DNA of 64,000 nt from Pelobium manganitolerans (GTDB taxonomy: Bacteria > Bacteroidota > Bacteroidia > Sphingobacteriales > Sphingobacteriaceae). Of this stretch, positions 43,591-51,270 are shown one piece after another; positions within the stretch are counted from its first letter, which is position 1; the number at the start of each line of letters is the position of its first letter. Where the stretch lies: the NCBI RefSeq assembly GCF_003609575.1, contig NZ_MBTA01000030.1, positions 75,238 to 139,237 of the forward strand, read 5' to 3'. The position numbers and the translations under genes are program-made. The notes beneath the pieces are model-generated. The model worked only from the letters and a program-made list of their open reading frames with translations. It was not told the DNA's origin and ran no database searches.

Positions 43591-43601
43591 ATCAGAGAGG
43601 A

Positions 43602-44999
43602 TTGGATAAATTTAAATCAGCAGGGAAAGAAGGCGTATTTATTTTTGTAATTGGGGTAATTTATGCCATCCTAAGCAAAAATACCTTGCTTACCATCAGT
43701 GCAATTCTTGTTCCTTTTATTTTAATGAAACTGGTATGGCGGAAAGGTGATTCCCCGATACTATTTATGGCGTTATTGTTACAATGGACTTCAGTTAGTG
43801 TCAAAGTTTTTTACGCCAACTATACAGGAGAAGATTTTATTGATGTCCACGCTTATCCTGATGAAATATATAATGCTTTTTATCTCGGGCAAATTGGTTT
43901 GATTGCCGTTGCGTTTGGAATTAATTTAGCTTTACGAGGGTTAAAAATTGAGGATAAAGACAATTTCCATTTTGAAAAGGACGATTATAATTTTAACCGA
44001 TTAACACAGGTTTATTTAATATGTTCAATTGCCTACCCAATTTTGTTCGCTCTGTCATTTACTTTGGGCGGTTTACAACAACCATTAAGTAAATTAATCG
44101 AATTCAAATGGGCAGTGTTTTTTCTCTTCATGCTCTACTCTTTAAAAACGGGTCAGTATAAAATTTTTATAATCATTGCTTGTTATGAGGTCATTCTAAG
44201 CTTTACAGGTTACTTTTCGACCTTTAAAGACTATTTTTTGGCTTTGTTTATTGGGATGTTGATGGTTTTTGGAAAGCGGTTTAAACCAAAACACGTTTTT
44301 CCCACCTTATTGATCATCGCCTTAGGGACTTATTTTTTAATGATTTGGCAGTATGTTAAGCCAGAGTACCGAAAGTTCTTATCCGCGGGCGAAGAAGCTC
44401 AGATCTCCGTCCGTACAACCGGTGAGTCATTAACAAAGTTGTTTGAGTTAGTGTCCGAAGCAGCTCCAGATGCAATTCAAAAAGGCTTTGAATATACAGT
44501 CGATAGACTAGAATACATCGATTTTCTATCTGCGGCAATTTCACAAGTACCCGCGGTTATACCACATACCCATGGGGATTTATGGAGCGGTGCTTTTGGA
44601 CGCATTTTTAAACCTCGATTGCTCTTTCCAAATAAAAAAGCTATTGATGATTCGGAAAAAGCTTCGCTATATACAGGTCAAGAATTTTATGGTGCGGATA
44701 GAGGGACTTCGGTAAGCTTAGGTTATTTTGCAGAGAGTTATGTAGATTTTGGAATGGTGGGCATGCACATTTCTTTATTGATTTACGGATTTATTTTGGG
44801 CAGTATCTATAGATATGTTATTCACAGCGCGCCTAATCATATCATCGGTACAGCTTTAGTATTCCCCATGTTCTTCATTATCTTCAATTTTGAAACCGCT
44901 TTAGATAAAGTGGTGGGTGCAATATTTATGTATCTCATCATTTACTTTATCGTAAATAAATTCTTTTTAAAGTGGTTTTTAAACTACGTTAAAAATTAA
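43602..44999 (+). CDS. Wzy-like multi-pass membrane protein (putative polysaccharide polymerase)
   Basis: 465 residues with about ten to twelve hydrophobic helices and one large soluble loop (~265-375, containing RTTGESLTKLFELVSEAAPD and IPHTHGDLWSGAFG). Topology and size match O-antigen/exopolysaccharide polymerases, which are very diverse in sequence; the loop with RGTSVSLGYFAESY recalls the conserved periplasmic loop of that group. The start codon is TTG (43602), preceded by the purine-rich AGAGAGG. Role as polymerase is inferred from topology and position. It could instead be an uncharacterised membrane glycan enzyme. Confidence 0.65.
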   Translation: MDKFKSAGKEGVFIFVIGVIYAILSKNTLLTISAILVPFILMKLVWRKGDSPILFMALLLQWTSVSVKVFYANYTGEDFIDVHAYPDEIYNAFYLGQIGLIAVAFGINLALRGLKIEDKDNFHFEKDDYNFNRLTQVYLICSIAYPILFALSFTLGGLQQPLSKLIEFKWAVFFLFMLYSLKTGQYKIFIIIACYEVILSFTGYFSTFKDYFLALFIGMLMVFGKRFKPKHVFPTLLIIALGTYFLMIWQYVKPEYRKFLSAGEEAQISVRTTGESLTKLFELVSEAAPDAIQKGFEYTVDRLEYIDFLSAAISQVPAVIPHTHGDLWSGAFGRIFKPRLLFPNKKAIDDSEKASLYTGQEFYGADRGTSVSLGYFAESYVDFGMVGMHISLLIYGFILGSIYRYVIHSAPNHIIGTALVFPMFFIIFNFETALDKVVGAIFMYLIIYFIVNKFFLKWFLNYVKN

Positions 45000-46234
45000 T
45001 GAAAATCCTCCATATCAATGCTTCCTACAAACCCGCTTTTATTTATGGCGGGCCTACCGTATCCGTGGCTAAACTGTGCGAAGAATTACAAGCGCTTGAT
45101 AAGGCTGAAGGCTCAGAGTTTAAGGCGGAACGCTTAAGGCTTAAGGCTAAAGACGAGAATGTTGAATCTGACGCTAACATACGAGACATTCAAGTTGTTG
45201 TGTACACCACCTTGGCCAATGGCAAAGAGGAGTTACCATATAAAAACGGGGAGCTAAAGCTGGTGAACGGCGTTCCGGTTCATTACTTTAAACGCATCAC
45301 TAAAGATCATAGCCACCTTTCGCCCGGTTTGTTGCGACATTTGTGGAAAACTGTTGATGATTTTGATCTTGTCCACATCCACGCCTGGTGGAATTTAGTG
45401 TCAGTTGGAGCAGCCTTGATCTGCACATTGAAAGACAAAAAGTTTATCTTATCTCCTAGAGGAACATTGAGCAGTTATAGTTTTCATAACCGTAAATCGC
45501 TGTTTAAACGACTCTTCCATTTCGTCTTTGGAAAACCTTTGTTAAAAAAAGCATTATTCCAAGTGAGCAGTGGAAAGGAGAAAAGAGACGTCGGGCAAAT
45601 CTTGGGAACGGAAGCGAAATGCCACGTAATCCCAAATTTTGTAGAATTAAAAGGCGCTTGGGAGATTAAGCGTAAGAAAGGGAAGGATAATGCTGTTGCG
45701 CAGCTGCTGTTTTTTTCGCGCATCGAACAAAAAAAAGGTTTAGAGTTCCTGCTCGAAGCATGCGCACATTTGAAAATTCCTTATCACCTAAGCATAGCAG
45801 GGACAGGCGAGGTAGATTATGTGTCGTCCTTAAAAGTCTTAGCGACGCATTTGGAGCTAGATAGGCAAATAACATGGTTGGGTCAGGTTGCTACGGAAGA
45901 TAAGTTTAAAATACTTGCAGCATATGATCTGCTGGTGCTGCCATCGTACGACGAAAATTTTGCAAATGTGGTGATCGAAAGTTTGGCTGTTGGCACTCCT
46001 GTGCTCATTAGCCCCAAGGTTGGCTTGGCAGATTATGTGATGGAAAAAAAACTGGGCTGGGTGGTGAAACAGGATAAACTATTAATAAATGAGAAAATAG
46101 AAGACATTTTTAAAAATTCTCATATATCTTCGGCCGTAGGTGAGTATGGGATGAATACCATAAGGAAAGATTATAGTGAGGAAACGCTGAAGAAAAACTA
46201 TTTAGATTTTTATGGATCTATTTTGCAAAAATAG
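44999..46234 (+). CDS. Glycosyltransferase family 4 with repeat-derived insert
   Basis: 411 residues, GT-B fold. KILHINASYKPAFIYGGPTV and LVHIHAWWNLVSVG mark the N-terminal domain; LLFFSRIEQKKGLEFLLEA and SYDENFANVVIESLAVGTPV the C-terminal donor site. Between strand 1 and strand 2 about 27 extra charged residues (35-61) appear, encoded by AAGGCT/TTAAGGC repeats at 45100-45185. The repeat type also occurs in intergenic DNA near 54690. The insertion keeps the frame, and the core motifs are intact. Confidence 0.88.
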   Translation: MKILHINASYKPAFIYGGPTVSVAKLCEELQALDKAEGSEFKAERLRLKAKDENVESDANIRDIQVVVYTTLANGKEELPYKNGELKLVNGVPVHYFKRITKDHSHLSPGLLRHLWKTVDDFDLVHIHAWWNLVSVGAALICTLKDKKFILSPRGTLSSYSFHNRKSLFKRLFHFVFGKPLLKKALFQVSSGKEKRDVGQILGTEAKCHVIPNFVELKGAWEIKRKKGKDNAVAQLLFFSRIEQKKGLEFLLEACAHLKIPYHLSIAGTGEVDYVSSLKVLATHLELDRQITWLGQVATEDKFKILAAYDLLVLPSYDENFANVVIESLAVGTPVLISPKVGLADYVMEKKLGWVVKQDKLLINEKIEDIFKNSHISSAVGEYGMNTIRKDYSEETLKKNYLDFYGSILQK

Positions 46235-46265
46235 ATAGCTTTACGTCATTATCTGCGCAGGTAGA

Positions 46266-47144
46266 ATGAATAAAGCATTCAGTTTCATTATCATATCTTT
46301 CAATGAGGAAATCCACTTGCCTAGGCTCTTGGCATCCATCGCGACTTTAAATGCAAGGGTATGTTTGCTAGATTCGGGCAGTACGGATGATACCCTCAAA
46401 ATTGCCGCGGATTACGGTGTCGAAACCGCTTACCATCCGTTTGAAAACCACCCCAAGCAATGGGATTATGCGCTAAAGCATTTTAAAATCAATACCCCTT
46501 GGACAATCGGTTTGGATGCCGACCAGATTGTAAGTCCGGAGTTGCTGGAATTGCTGAAGGACTTTAAAGATGAAGATTTCGCGCATGTTAACGGAATTTA
46601 TTTCAACCGGAAAAACGTTTTTAAAGGCAGGTGGCTCAAATACGGAGGATACTATCCTTTTTATTTGCTCAAAATGTTCCGCACCGGAAAAGGTTCGTCG
46701 GATACCAGCGAGAATATGGACCATCGTTTTATGGTGCCAGAACCTACAATCATCTGGAAAAACGGCCACATCATCGAAGAAAACTTAAAAGAGAACGAGA
46801 TTAGCTTTTGGATTGCTAAACACAATCGATACAGTGATTTAGTAGCCGACGAAGAGATTGAACGAATGCAGGCTTTGCGGATGCAAAGTGAGAAGCCGGA
46901 GTTTTTTGGTAGCCCCAACCAGCGTAAAGCTTGGTTCAAGAAAATTTGGTGGGATTTGCCGAGGTATTGGCGTCCGTTCTTCTATTTCATTTACCGCTTT
47001 ATTTTTAAATTGGGGATTTTGGACGGTAAAAACGGTGTGATTTTCCATTTTTTACAGGGCTTTTGGTTTCGTTTGGTGGTAGATATTAAGATTGAGGAAA
47101 AGTTAAAACAAGGTGGTGTTAAACATTATGTCCATGGAGAATAG
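46266..47144 (+). CDS. Glycosyltransferase family 2 (WaaE/KdtX-like)
   Basis: 292 residues. FSFIIISFNEEIHLPRLLAS, LLDSGSTDDTLKIA and IGLDADQIVSPELL are GT-A motifs, with D-A-D as metal site. YPFYLLKMFRTGKG and the tryptophan-rich C-terminus (WWDLPRYWRPFFYFIYRF) match the WaaE-like beta-glucosyltransferase subgroup often found with WcaF-like acetyltransferases. Overlaps the next gene by 17 bp. Confidence 0.88.
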   Translation: MNKAFSFIIISFNEEIHLPRLLASIATLNARVCLLDSGSTDDTLKIAADYGVETAYHPFENHPKQWDYALKHFKINTPWTIGLDADQIVSPELLELLKDFKDEDFAHVNGIYFNRKNVFKGRWLKYGGYYPFYLLKMFRTGKGSSDTSENMDHRFMVPEPTIIWKNGHIIEENLKENEISFWIAKHNRYSDLVADEEIERMQALRMQSEKPEFFGSPNQRKAWFKKIWWDLPRYWRPFFYFIYRFIFKLGILDGKNGVIFHFLQGFWFRLVVDIKIEEKLKQGGVKHYVHGE

Positions 47145-47697
47145 AAAAACCGTCCGCCTCCAAAAAAAGTTCGATACCAAGGGTTTCAACGCCGGTGCAT
47201 CTATGTTAAAACAATTGCTGTGGTACTTTACCAGCGCGCTTTTCTTCCGCTCGGGTCTGGTGCCGGTATCCGTAATTTTGGTTTGGATATTAAGGCTGTT
47301 TGGGGCGAAAATAGGGAAAGACGTAAGGGTGAAACCTTATATCCACATCAAGTTTCCATGGAAGCTGGAATTGGGCGATCATTCTTGGTTGGCCGAATGT
47401 TACATCGAAAATTTAGCGCCGGTGCTTATCGGAAAACATTGTTGCGTATCTCAAAATGCGGTGTTGATGACTGGTAACCATGATTATAAAAGTACAACGT
47501 TCGATTTAATCACTAAGCCTATCGTTATAGAAGACGGTGCTTGGGTGGGCGCAAATGCGGTGGTTTGCCCGGGGGTAACGGTAGGTAGCCATGCGGTTTT
47601 AGCCGTAGGCAGCGTGGCAACCAAAGATTTAGAAACTTATGTCGTGTACGCAGGTCATCCGGCGGTGAAGATAAGGGAAAGGGTGATTCGCGTATGA
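47128..47697 (+). CDS. WcaF-like colanic-acid-type O-acetyltransferase
   Basis: About 189 residues from the ATG at 47128; a second in-frame ATG at 47134 and an upstream one at 47113 are alternatives. A left-handed beta-helix of hexapeptide repeats is visible (IGKHCCVSQNAVLMTG, VIEDGAWVGANAVVCPGVTV). MTGNHDYKSTTFDL contains the catalytic His. PGVTVGSHAVLAVGSVATKD and VYAGHPAVKIR end the domain. It would acetylate a sugar using acetyl-CoA. Last gene of the locus; a palindromic terminator and REP follow. Confidence 0.87.
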   Translation: MSMENRKTVRLQKKFDTKGFNAGASMLKQLLWYFTSALFFRSGLVPVSVILVWILRLFGAKIGKDVRVKPYIHIKFPWKLELGDHSWLAECYIENLAPVLIGKHCCVSQNAVLMTGNHDYKSTTFDLITKPIVIEDGAWVGANAVVCPGVTVGSHAVLAVGSVATKDLETYVVYAGHPAVKIRERVIRV

Positions 47698-47791
47698 AGA
47701 CCGTTTTAGGTGGCAGGGTATTCAAAGAAAGATCTGTTAGGAGATAGGATTAAAAACTCGCGCGAACGACGCGCTAAACTTACGAAGTTTC

Positions 47792-47807
47792 AAAAACTTA
47801 AGTTTTT
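47792..47807. terminator. Bidirectional terminator between convergent genes
   Basis: AAAAACTTAAGTTTTT is a perfect 16-bp palindrome with pyrimidine-rich CTCTTCTT following on the plus strand. It lies between the end of the polysaccharide locus and the convergent M28 peptidase gene. A GC hairpin (GCGCG 47760-47764 / CGCGC 47770-47774) precedes it. Confidence 0.55.
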
Positions 47808-47820
47808 CTCTTCTTAGGTC

Positions 47821-47846
47821 GCAGGGTCGTCTGCGACAGACCCTGC
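47821..47846. repeat. Isolated REP-like palindrome
   Basis: GCAGGGTC (47821-47828) and GACCCTGC (47839-47846) with the loop GTCTGCGACA match the REP units at 2741-3033 and 3633-3660. It is a single remote copy between convergent genes, a typical REP position. Confidence 0.8.
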
Positions 47847-47874
47847 GCCGACGAAACACGCAAAGAACATTCCA

Positions 47875-49173
47875 TCACTCCCCCACATCCTCAATCCTGT
47901 TCGGCGTGTCCGCACCGCTAATGATGCTTTTGGCGCTTAGCGCAATTGCTTTGGTAATTTCGGTAAGGTTAGCCAAATCCAAAGTTTCCATTTCGTCATC
48001 TACCGAATGGTAAGATTTGTCTTTATCAATCTGCACCGTAGAAATGGTATGCGCCGGCACGCCCAAGCGCGCTAAGGTTTTATTGTCCGACCGGAAAAAA
48101 AGGTTTTGCTCTGGGTAAGGGTCCGGGTGAAAACGAAAGCTTGTGCCTTCCAGGTTTTTTTGTAAGATTTCGCCAAAGTCCGAGCGCTCAAAACCGGTAA
48201 TAAAAGCGCTGTTTTTTCCCCATTTAGATACTTTGCCCACCATTTCGATGTTAAACATGGCGACCACATCTGCAGGGTTCAGCTGCATAGAAAAAAATTG
48301 AGAGCCATAACCGCCCATCTCCTCCGCGGTGAAGGCCACAAAAATCAAGCTTCTTTCATTGTTCTTTTCTTGGGCGAAGTATTTGGCTAAGGCAATCATA
48401 GAGGCTACACCACTAGCATCATCATCGGCGCCATTGGCGATAGAATCTTGCGCCACGGCATCTAAAATCCCGATATGGTCATAATGTGCACTAAAAATAA
48501 CATATTCGTTTGGGCGCGATTTACCGGGCAACACACCCAGCACGTTAAACATCGGCACGGCCTTTACTTCATTCTGGTAAGTTAGCGATAGGCTATTCAC
48601 CTTCTCGTTACCTAAAACATATAGCACAGTATAATCTTTGTCGCTGATGCTGTTATTGCCTTGCGCCAGATAGTTTTTTAAGCGTCCAAATTCTTTGCGG
48701 AAGCTGGGGTCAATTAGCACCAAAAGGTTTTGCTGTTGTGTATTGATTTCGGTGAAGCGTTTGAAAAAGTCATCACCTCTTGCAATAGTCGTCTTTTTGT
48801 CAATCCGGTCTAAAGTAATTTGGGCAACGTTGCTGCTCAGCGCAAAATCCTCTGCCTTCACTTCTTTGCCGTTGATGCTGAGTTTGCCTGTTTTCGGGAT
48901 GGACTGTTTCAGCTGAAAACGTTGCAAGTAATCTGCATTGCCGTTAAAAGTCTGGAGGCCTGCCTTTTTAAATTCACTTGCAATTAACGCCGCTGCCTTT
49001 GTAATATCTGGCAGGTTTAAGGCGCATCTGCCACGCATGTCATCCGCCGAAAGGCTTTTTAAAACGCCACTTGTTTCTTCTTCAGAGATTTGAGGCAGAT
49101 TTTGATTTTGCGCCGTACAGGCCGAAACGCTAAAAAGCAAGGCTAGGCCAACGCAGAGGATGATTTTTTTCAT
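47875..49173 (-). CDS. M28 family zinc peptidase, lipoprotein
   Basis: 432 residues. The signal peptide ends SVSAC, predicting a lipoprotein (Cys19). The M28 domain has the metal ligands in FSAHYDHIG and GADDDASGVASMIALAKYF, the catalytic Glu in FTAEEMGGYGSQF, and further ligands in NIEMVGK and near YHSVDDEMETLD. Likely an aminopeptidase acting in the periplasm or on the cell surface. It lies 12 bp after radA on the same strand, so the two may be co-transcribed, though no functional link is known. Confidence 0.92.
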   Translation of the reverse strand: MKKIILCVGLALLFSVSACTAQNQNLPQISEEETSGVLKSLSADDMRGRCALNLPDITKAAALIASEFKKAGLQTFNGNADYLQRFQLKQSIPKTGKLSINGKEVKAEDFALSSNVAQITLDRIDKKTTIARGDDFFKRFTEINTQQQNLLVLIDPSFRKEFGRLKNYLAQGNNSISDKDYTVLYVLGNEKVNSLSLTYQNEVKAVPMFNVLGVLPGKSRPNEYVIFSAHYDHIGILDAVAQDSIANGADDDASGVASMIALAKYFAQEKNNERSLIFVAFTAEEMGGYGSQFFSMQLNPADVVAMFNIEMVGKVSKWGKNSAFITGFERSDFGEILQKNLEGTSFRFHPDPYPEQNLFFRSDNKTLARLGVPAHTISTVQIDKDKSYHSVDDEMETLDLANLTEITKAIALSAKSIISGADTPNRIEDVGE

Positions 49174-49185
49174 AGGTGTTTTATA

Positions 49186-50565
49186 TTAGCCGAAAAGCAG
49201 TCCGAAAACTTCTTCAATCTTGGCTACAGTTTTTACTTCGATGCTGTATTTGGATAGGTCGAGGCCTTTTTTATTGTATTTAGAGATAAAAATCTGCTCG
49301 AAACCCAGTTTTTCAGCTTCCGCGATGCGTTGTTCTATGCGGGTTACGGCGCGTATTTCGCCAGAAAGGCCAATCTCTGCCGCAAAGCAGATTTTGTAAG
49401 GCACGGGCATATCCTCGTGCGAGGAGATGATAGCAGCGGCTAAGCCTAAGTCGATGCTGGGGTCTTCTACGCGGATACCGCCAGCGATATTTAAAAACAC
49501 ATCTTTTGCACCCAAGCGGAAACCGCAACGTTTCTCCAAAACGGCCAATAACATATTCATCCTCTTGGTATCAAAACCTGTTGCCGAGCGTTGTGGTGTG
49601 CCGTAGGGCGATGCGCTCACGAGGGCTTGCGTTTCTATCAACATCGGGCGCAGGCCTTCCATAGTAGCCGAAATGGTTACGCCGCTTAAAGGCTCCTCGC
49701 GTTGCGACAGCAAAATCTCTGATGGATTAGATACCTCCCGCAAGCCATTGCCCTGCATTTCATAAATGCCCAGCTCTGATGCCGCCCCGAAACGGTTTTT
49801 TATTGCCCGTAAAATACGATACACGTGGTGGCGGTCGCCCTCAAACTGCAAAACCGTATCTACCATGTGTTCCAATATTTTGGGTCCGGCAATCATCCCA
49901 TCTTTGGTGATGTGGCCAATTAAAAAGACCGGCGTATGGGTTTCTTTGGCAAAACGCAATAGTTCTGCGGTGCATTCTTTCACCTGCGAAACGCTGCCCG
50001 GTGTAGATTCGATATGTGCCGAGTGCAAGGTTTGGATAGAATCGATAATCACTAAATTGGGTTCCAGCAGTTCAATCTGTTTAAAGATGTTTTGCGTAGA
50101 GGTTTCGGTTAAGATGTAGCATTCCGAAGTCGGCTTTGGCAGGATGCGCTCTGCTCGGAGCTTGATCTGCTGCTCACTTTCCTCGCCAGATACATAAAGA
50201 ATTTTGATTTTAGGGATGGTGAGCGCCAGTTGCAACATGAGGGTAGATTTACCGATGCCCGGCTCTCCGCCGATAAGCACCAAAGAACCGCCCACCACAC
50301 CGCCACCCAACACCCGGTTAAGTTCTTTATCGGGCGTAATTAAGCGATGGTCTTCGGCATACACAATCTCCTGCACTTTGGCAGGTTTATTTACCCTACC
50401 GGCGCTGGTATTTGTGCTTTTCCATTCCGGCGCGTTTTTAGGGCCTTTATCGATAATTTCTTCTACAAAAGTGTTCCATTGTTGGCATGAAGGGCATTTG
50501 CCTAACCATTTCGCCGATTCGAAACCACAGCTTTGACAGAAGTAAGAGGTTTTTATTTTAGCCAA
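49186..50565 (-). CDS. radA: DNA repair protein RadA
   Basis: 459 residues, RecA-like branch-migration protein in recombination. Zinc-finger cysteines at 10, 13, 24 and 27 (FCQSCG, KCPSC). Walker A GEPGIGKST (~100-108), the RadA-specific KNRFG motif, and a C-terminal Lon-like domain (GGIRVEDPSIDLGLAAAI). The frame starts with TTG at 50565 followed by codons for AKIKTSYFC, the normal family N-terminus, so the TTG is probably the true start. Confidence 0.96.
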   Translation of the reverse strand: MAKIKTSYFCQSCGFESAKWLGKCPSCQQWNTFVEEIIDKGPKNAPEWKSTNTSAGRVNKPAKVQEIVYAEDHRLITPDKELNRVLGGGVVGGSLVLIGGEPGIGKSTLMLQLALTIPKIKILYVSGEESEQQIKLRAERILPKPTSECYILTETSTQNIFKQIELLEPNLVIIDSIQTLHSAHIESTPGSVSQVKECTAELLRFAKETHTPVFLIGHITKDGMIAGPKILEHMVDTVLQFEGDRHHVYRILRAIKNRFGAASELGIYEMQGNGLREVSNPSEILLSQREEPLSGVTISATMEGLRPMLIETQALVSASPYGTPQRSATGFDTKRMNMLLAVLEKRCGFRLGAKDVFLNIAGGIRVEDPSIDLGLAAAIISSHEDMPVPYKICFAAEIGLSGEIRAVTRIEQRIAEAEKLGFEQIFISKYNKKGLDLSKYSIEVKTVAKIEEVFGLLFG

Positions 50566-50619
50566 TTTTTGAGGGTGATGTTAAAGGTTTAAAGGTAAAG
50601 AAATTCGGTTTATTTTTTA

Positions 50620-51262
50620 TGAGTGCAGGAACGGCCTCACTGCCAAAATTCGGAAGGCCGTTTGGTAGCACGGGACGCTAAAAGTTTTAAAGCACAATGC
50701 CTCTTTTTTCGCCGTCATTGCGAACCCGGCCGTTTTTGGCTGGTGTGTCGGATAGACGGGTGTGGCAATCTTAAAGTTTATTGCGATGACCCTGGTTATC
50801 AGTGTTTTCCAAATTCTCTTTCACGCCCAAAGCTTTCCGCCGCTCATTGGCGCGGCATGCCTAGTCGTTTTTCGTTCATCGCTACTAGGGTTAGTCCTTT
50901 GCCTTGACCCAAAGGGCCAAAGTTCAAGGCTGACCTTTCCGCCTGCGGGAAATCTTTGAACGCAAACCGAAGCCGTGCGAACGGTTGTGCTTTTAACAAA
51001 GTTTTTGCAAAACTCGGCGGTTTGCTTAGGGCAGTGTAAGCATGAATGTTTCTGCAAAAGATTTCCCGGGCTCCACTGCCAAAACTCGGAAGGCCGAGCT
51101 TATCGCAGGGAACATAAAAGCGCTACTTTTTTACTTTTTAATTTTTCCTTTTGAATTTTTAACGAAGATTCCCCAGGCTTCAAGCTCAAAACTCGGAAGG
51201 CCACCCTTATCGCACGGGACACTAAACGCGCTGCCTTTTTTAATTTTTTAATTTTCTCTTTT
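50620..51262. repeat. Composite intergenic repeat, copy B with partial units
   Basis: Fills the gap between radA and mfd (50566-51270). The hairpin core is at 50947-51067: GGGAAATCTTTG (50947-50958) with CAAAAGATTTCCC (51055-51067); inner GCAAACCG (50962-50969) with CGGTTTGC (51018-51025). Partial tail units CTCGGAAGGCC followed by CGCACGGGACACTAAACGC lie at ~50636-50690 and ~51170-51235. Upstream, 50835-50935 has the GGCGCGGCATGCC and CGTTCATCGC segments also found at 56475-56520 and 56970-57010. Confidence 0.8.
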
Positions 51263-51270
51263 GAATTTCC

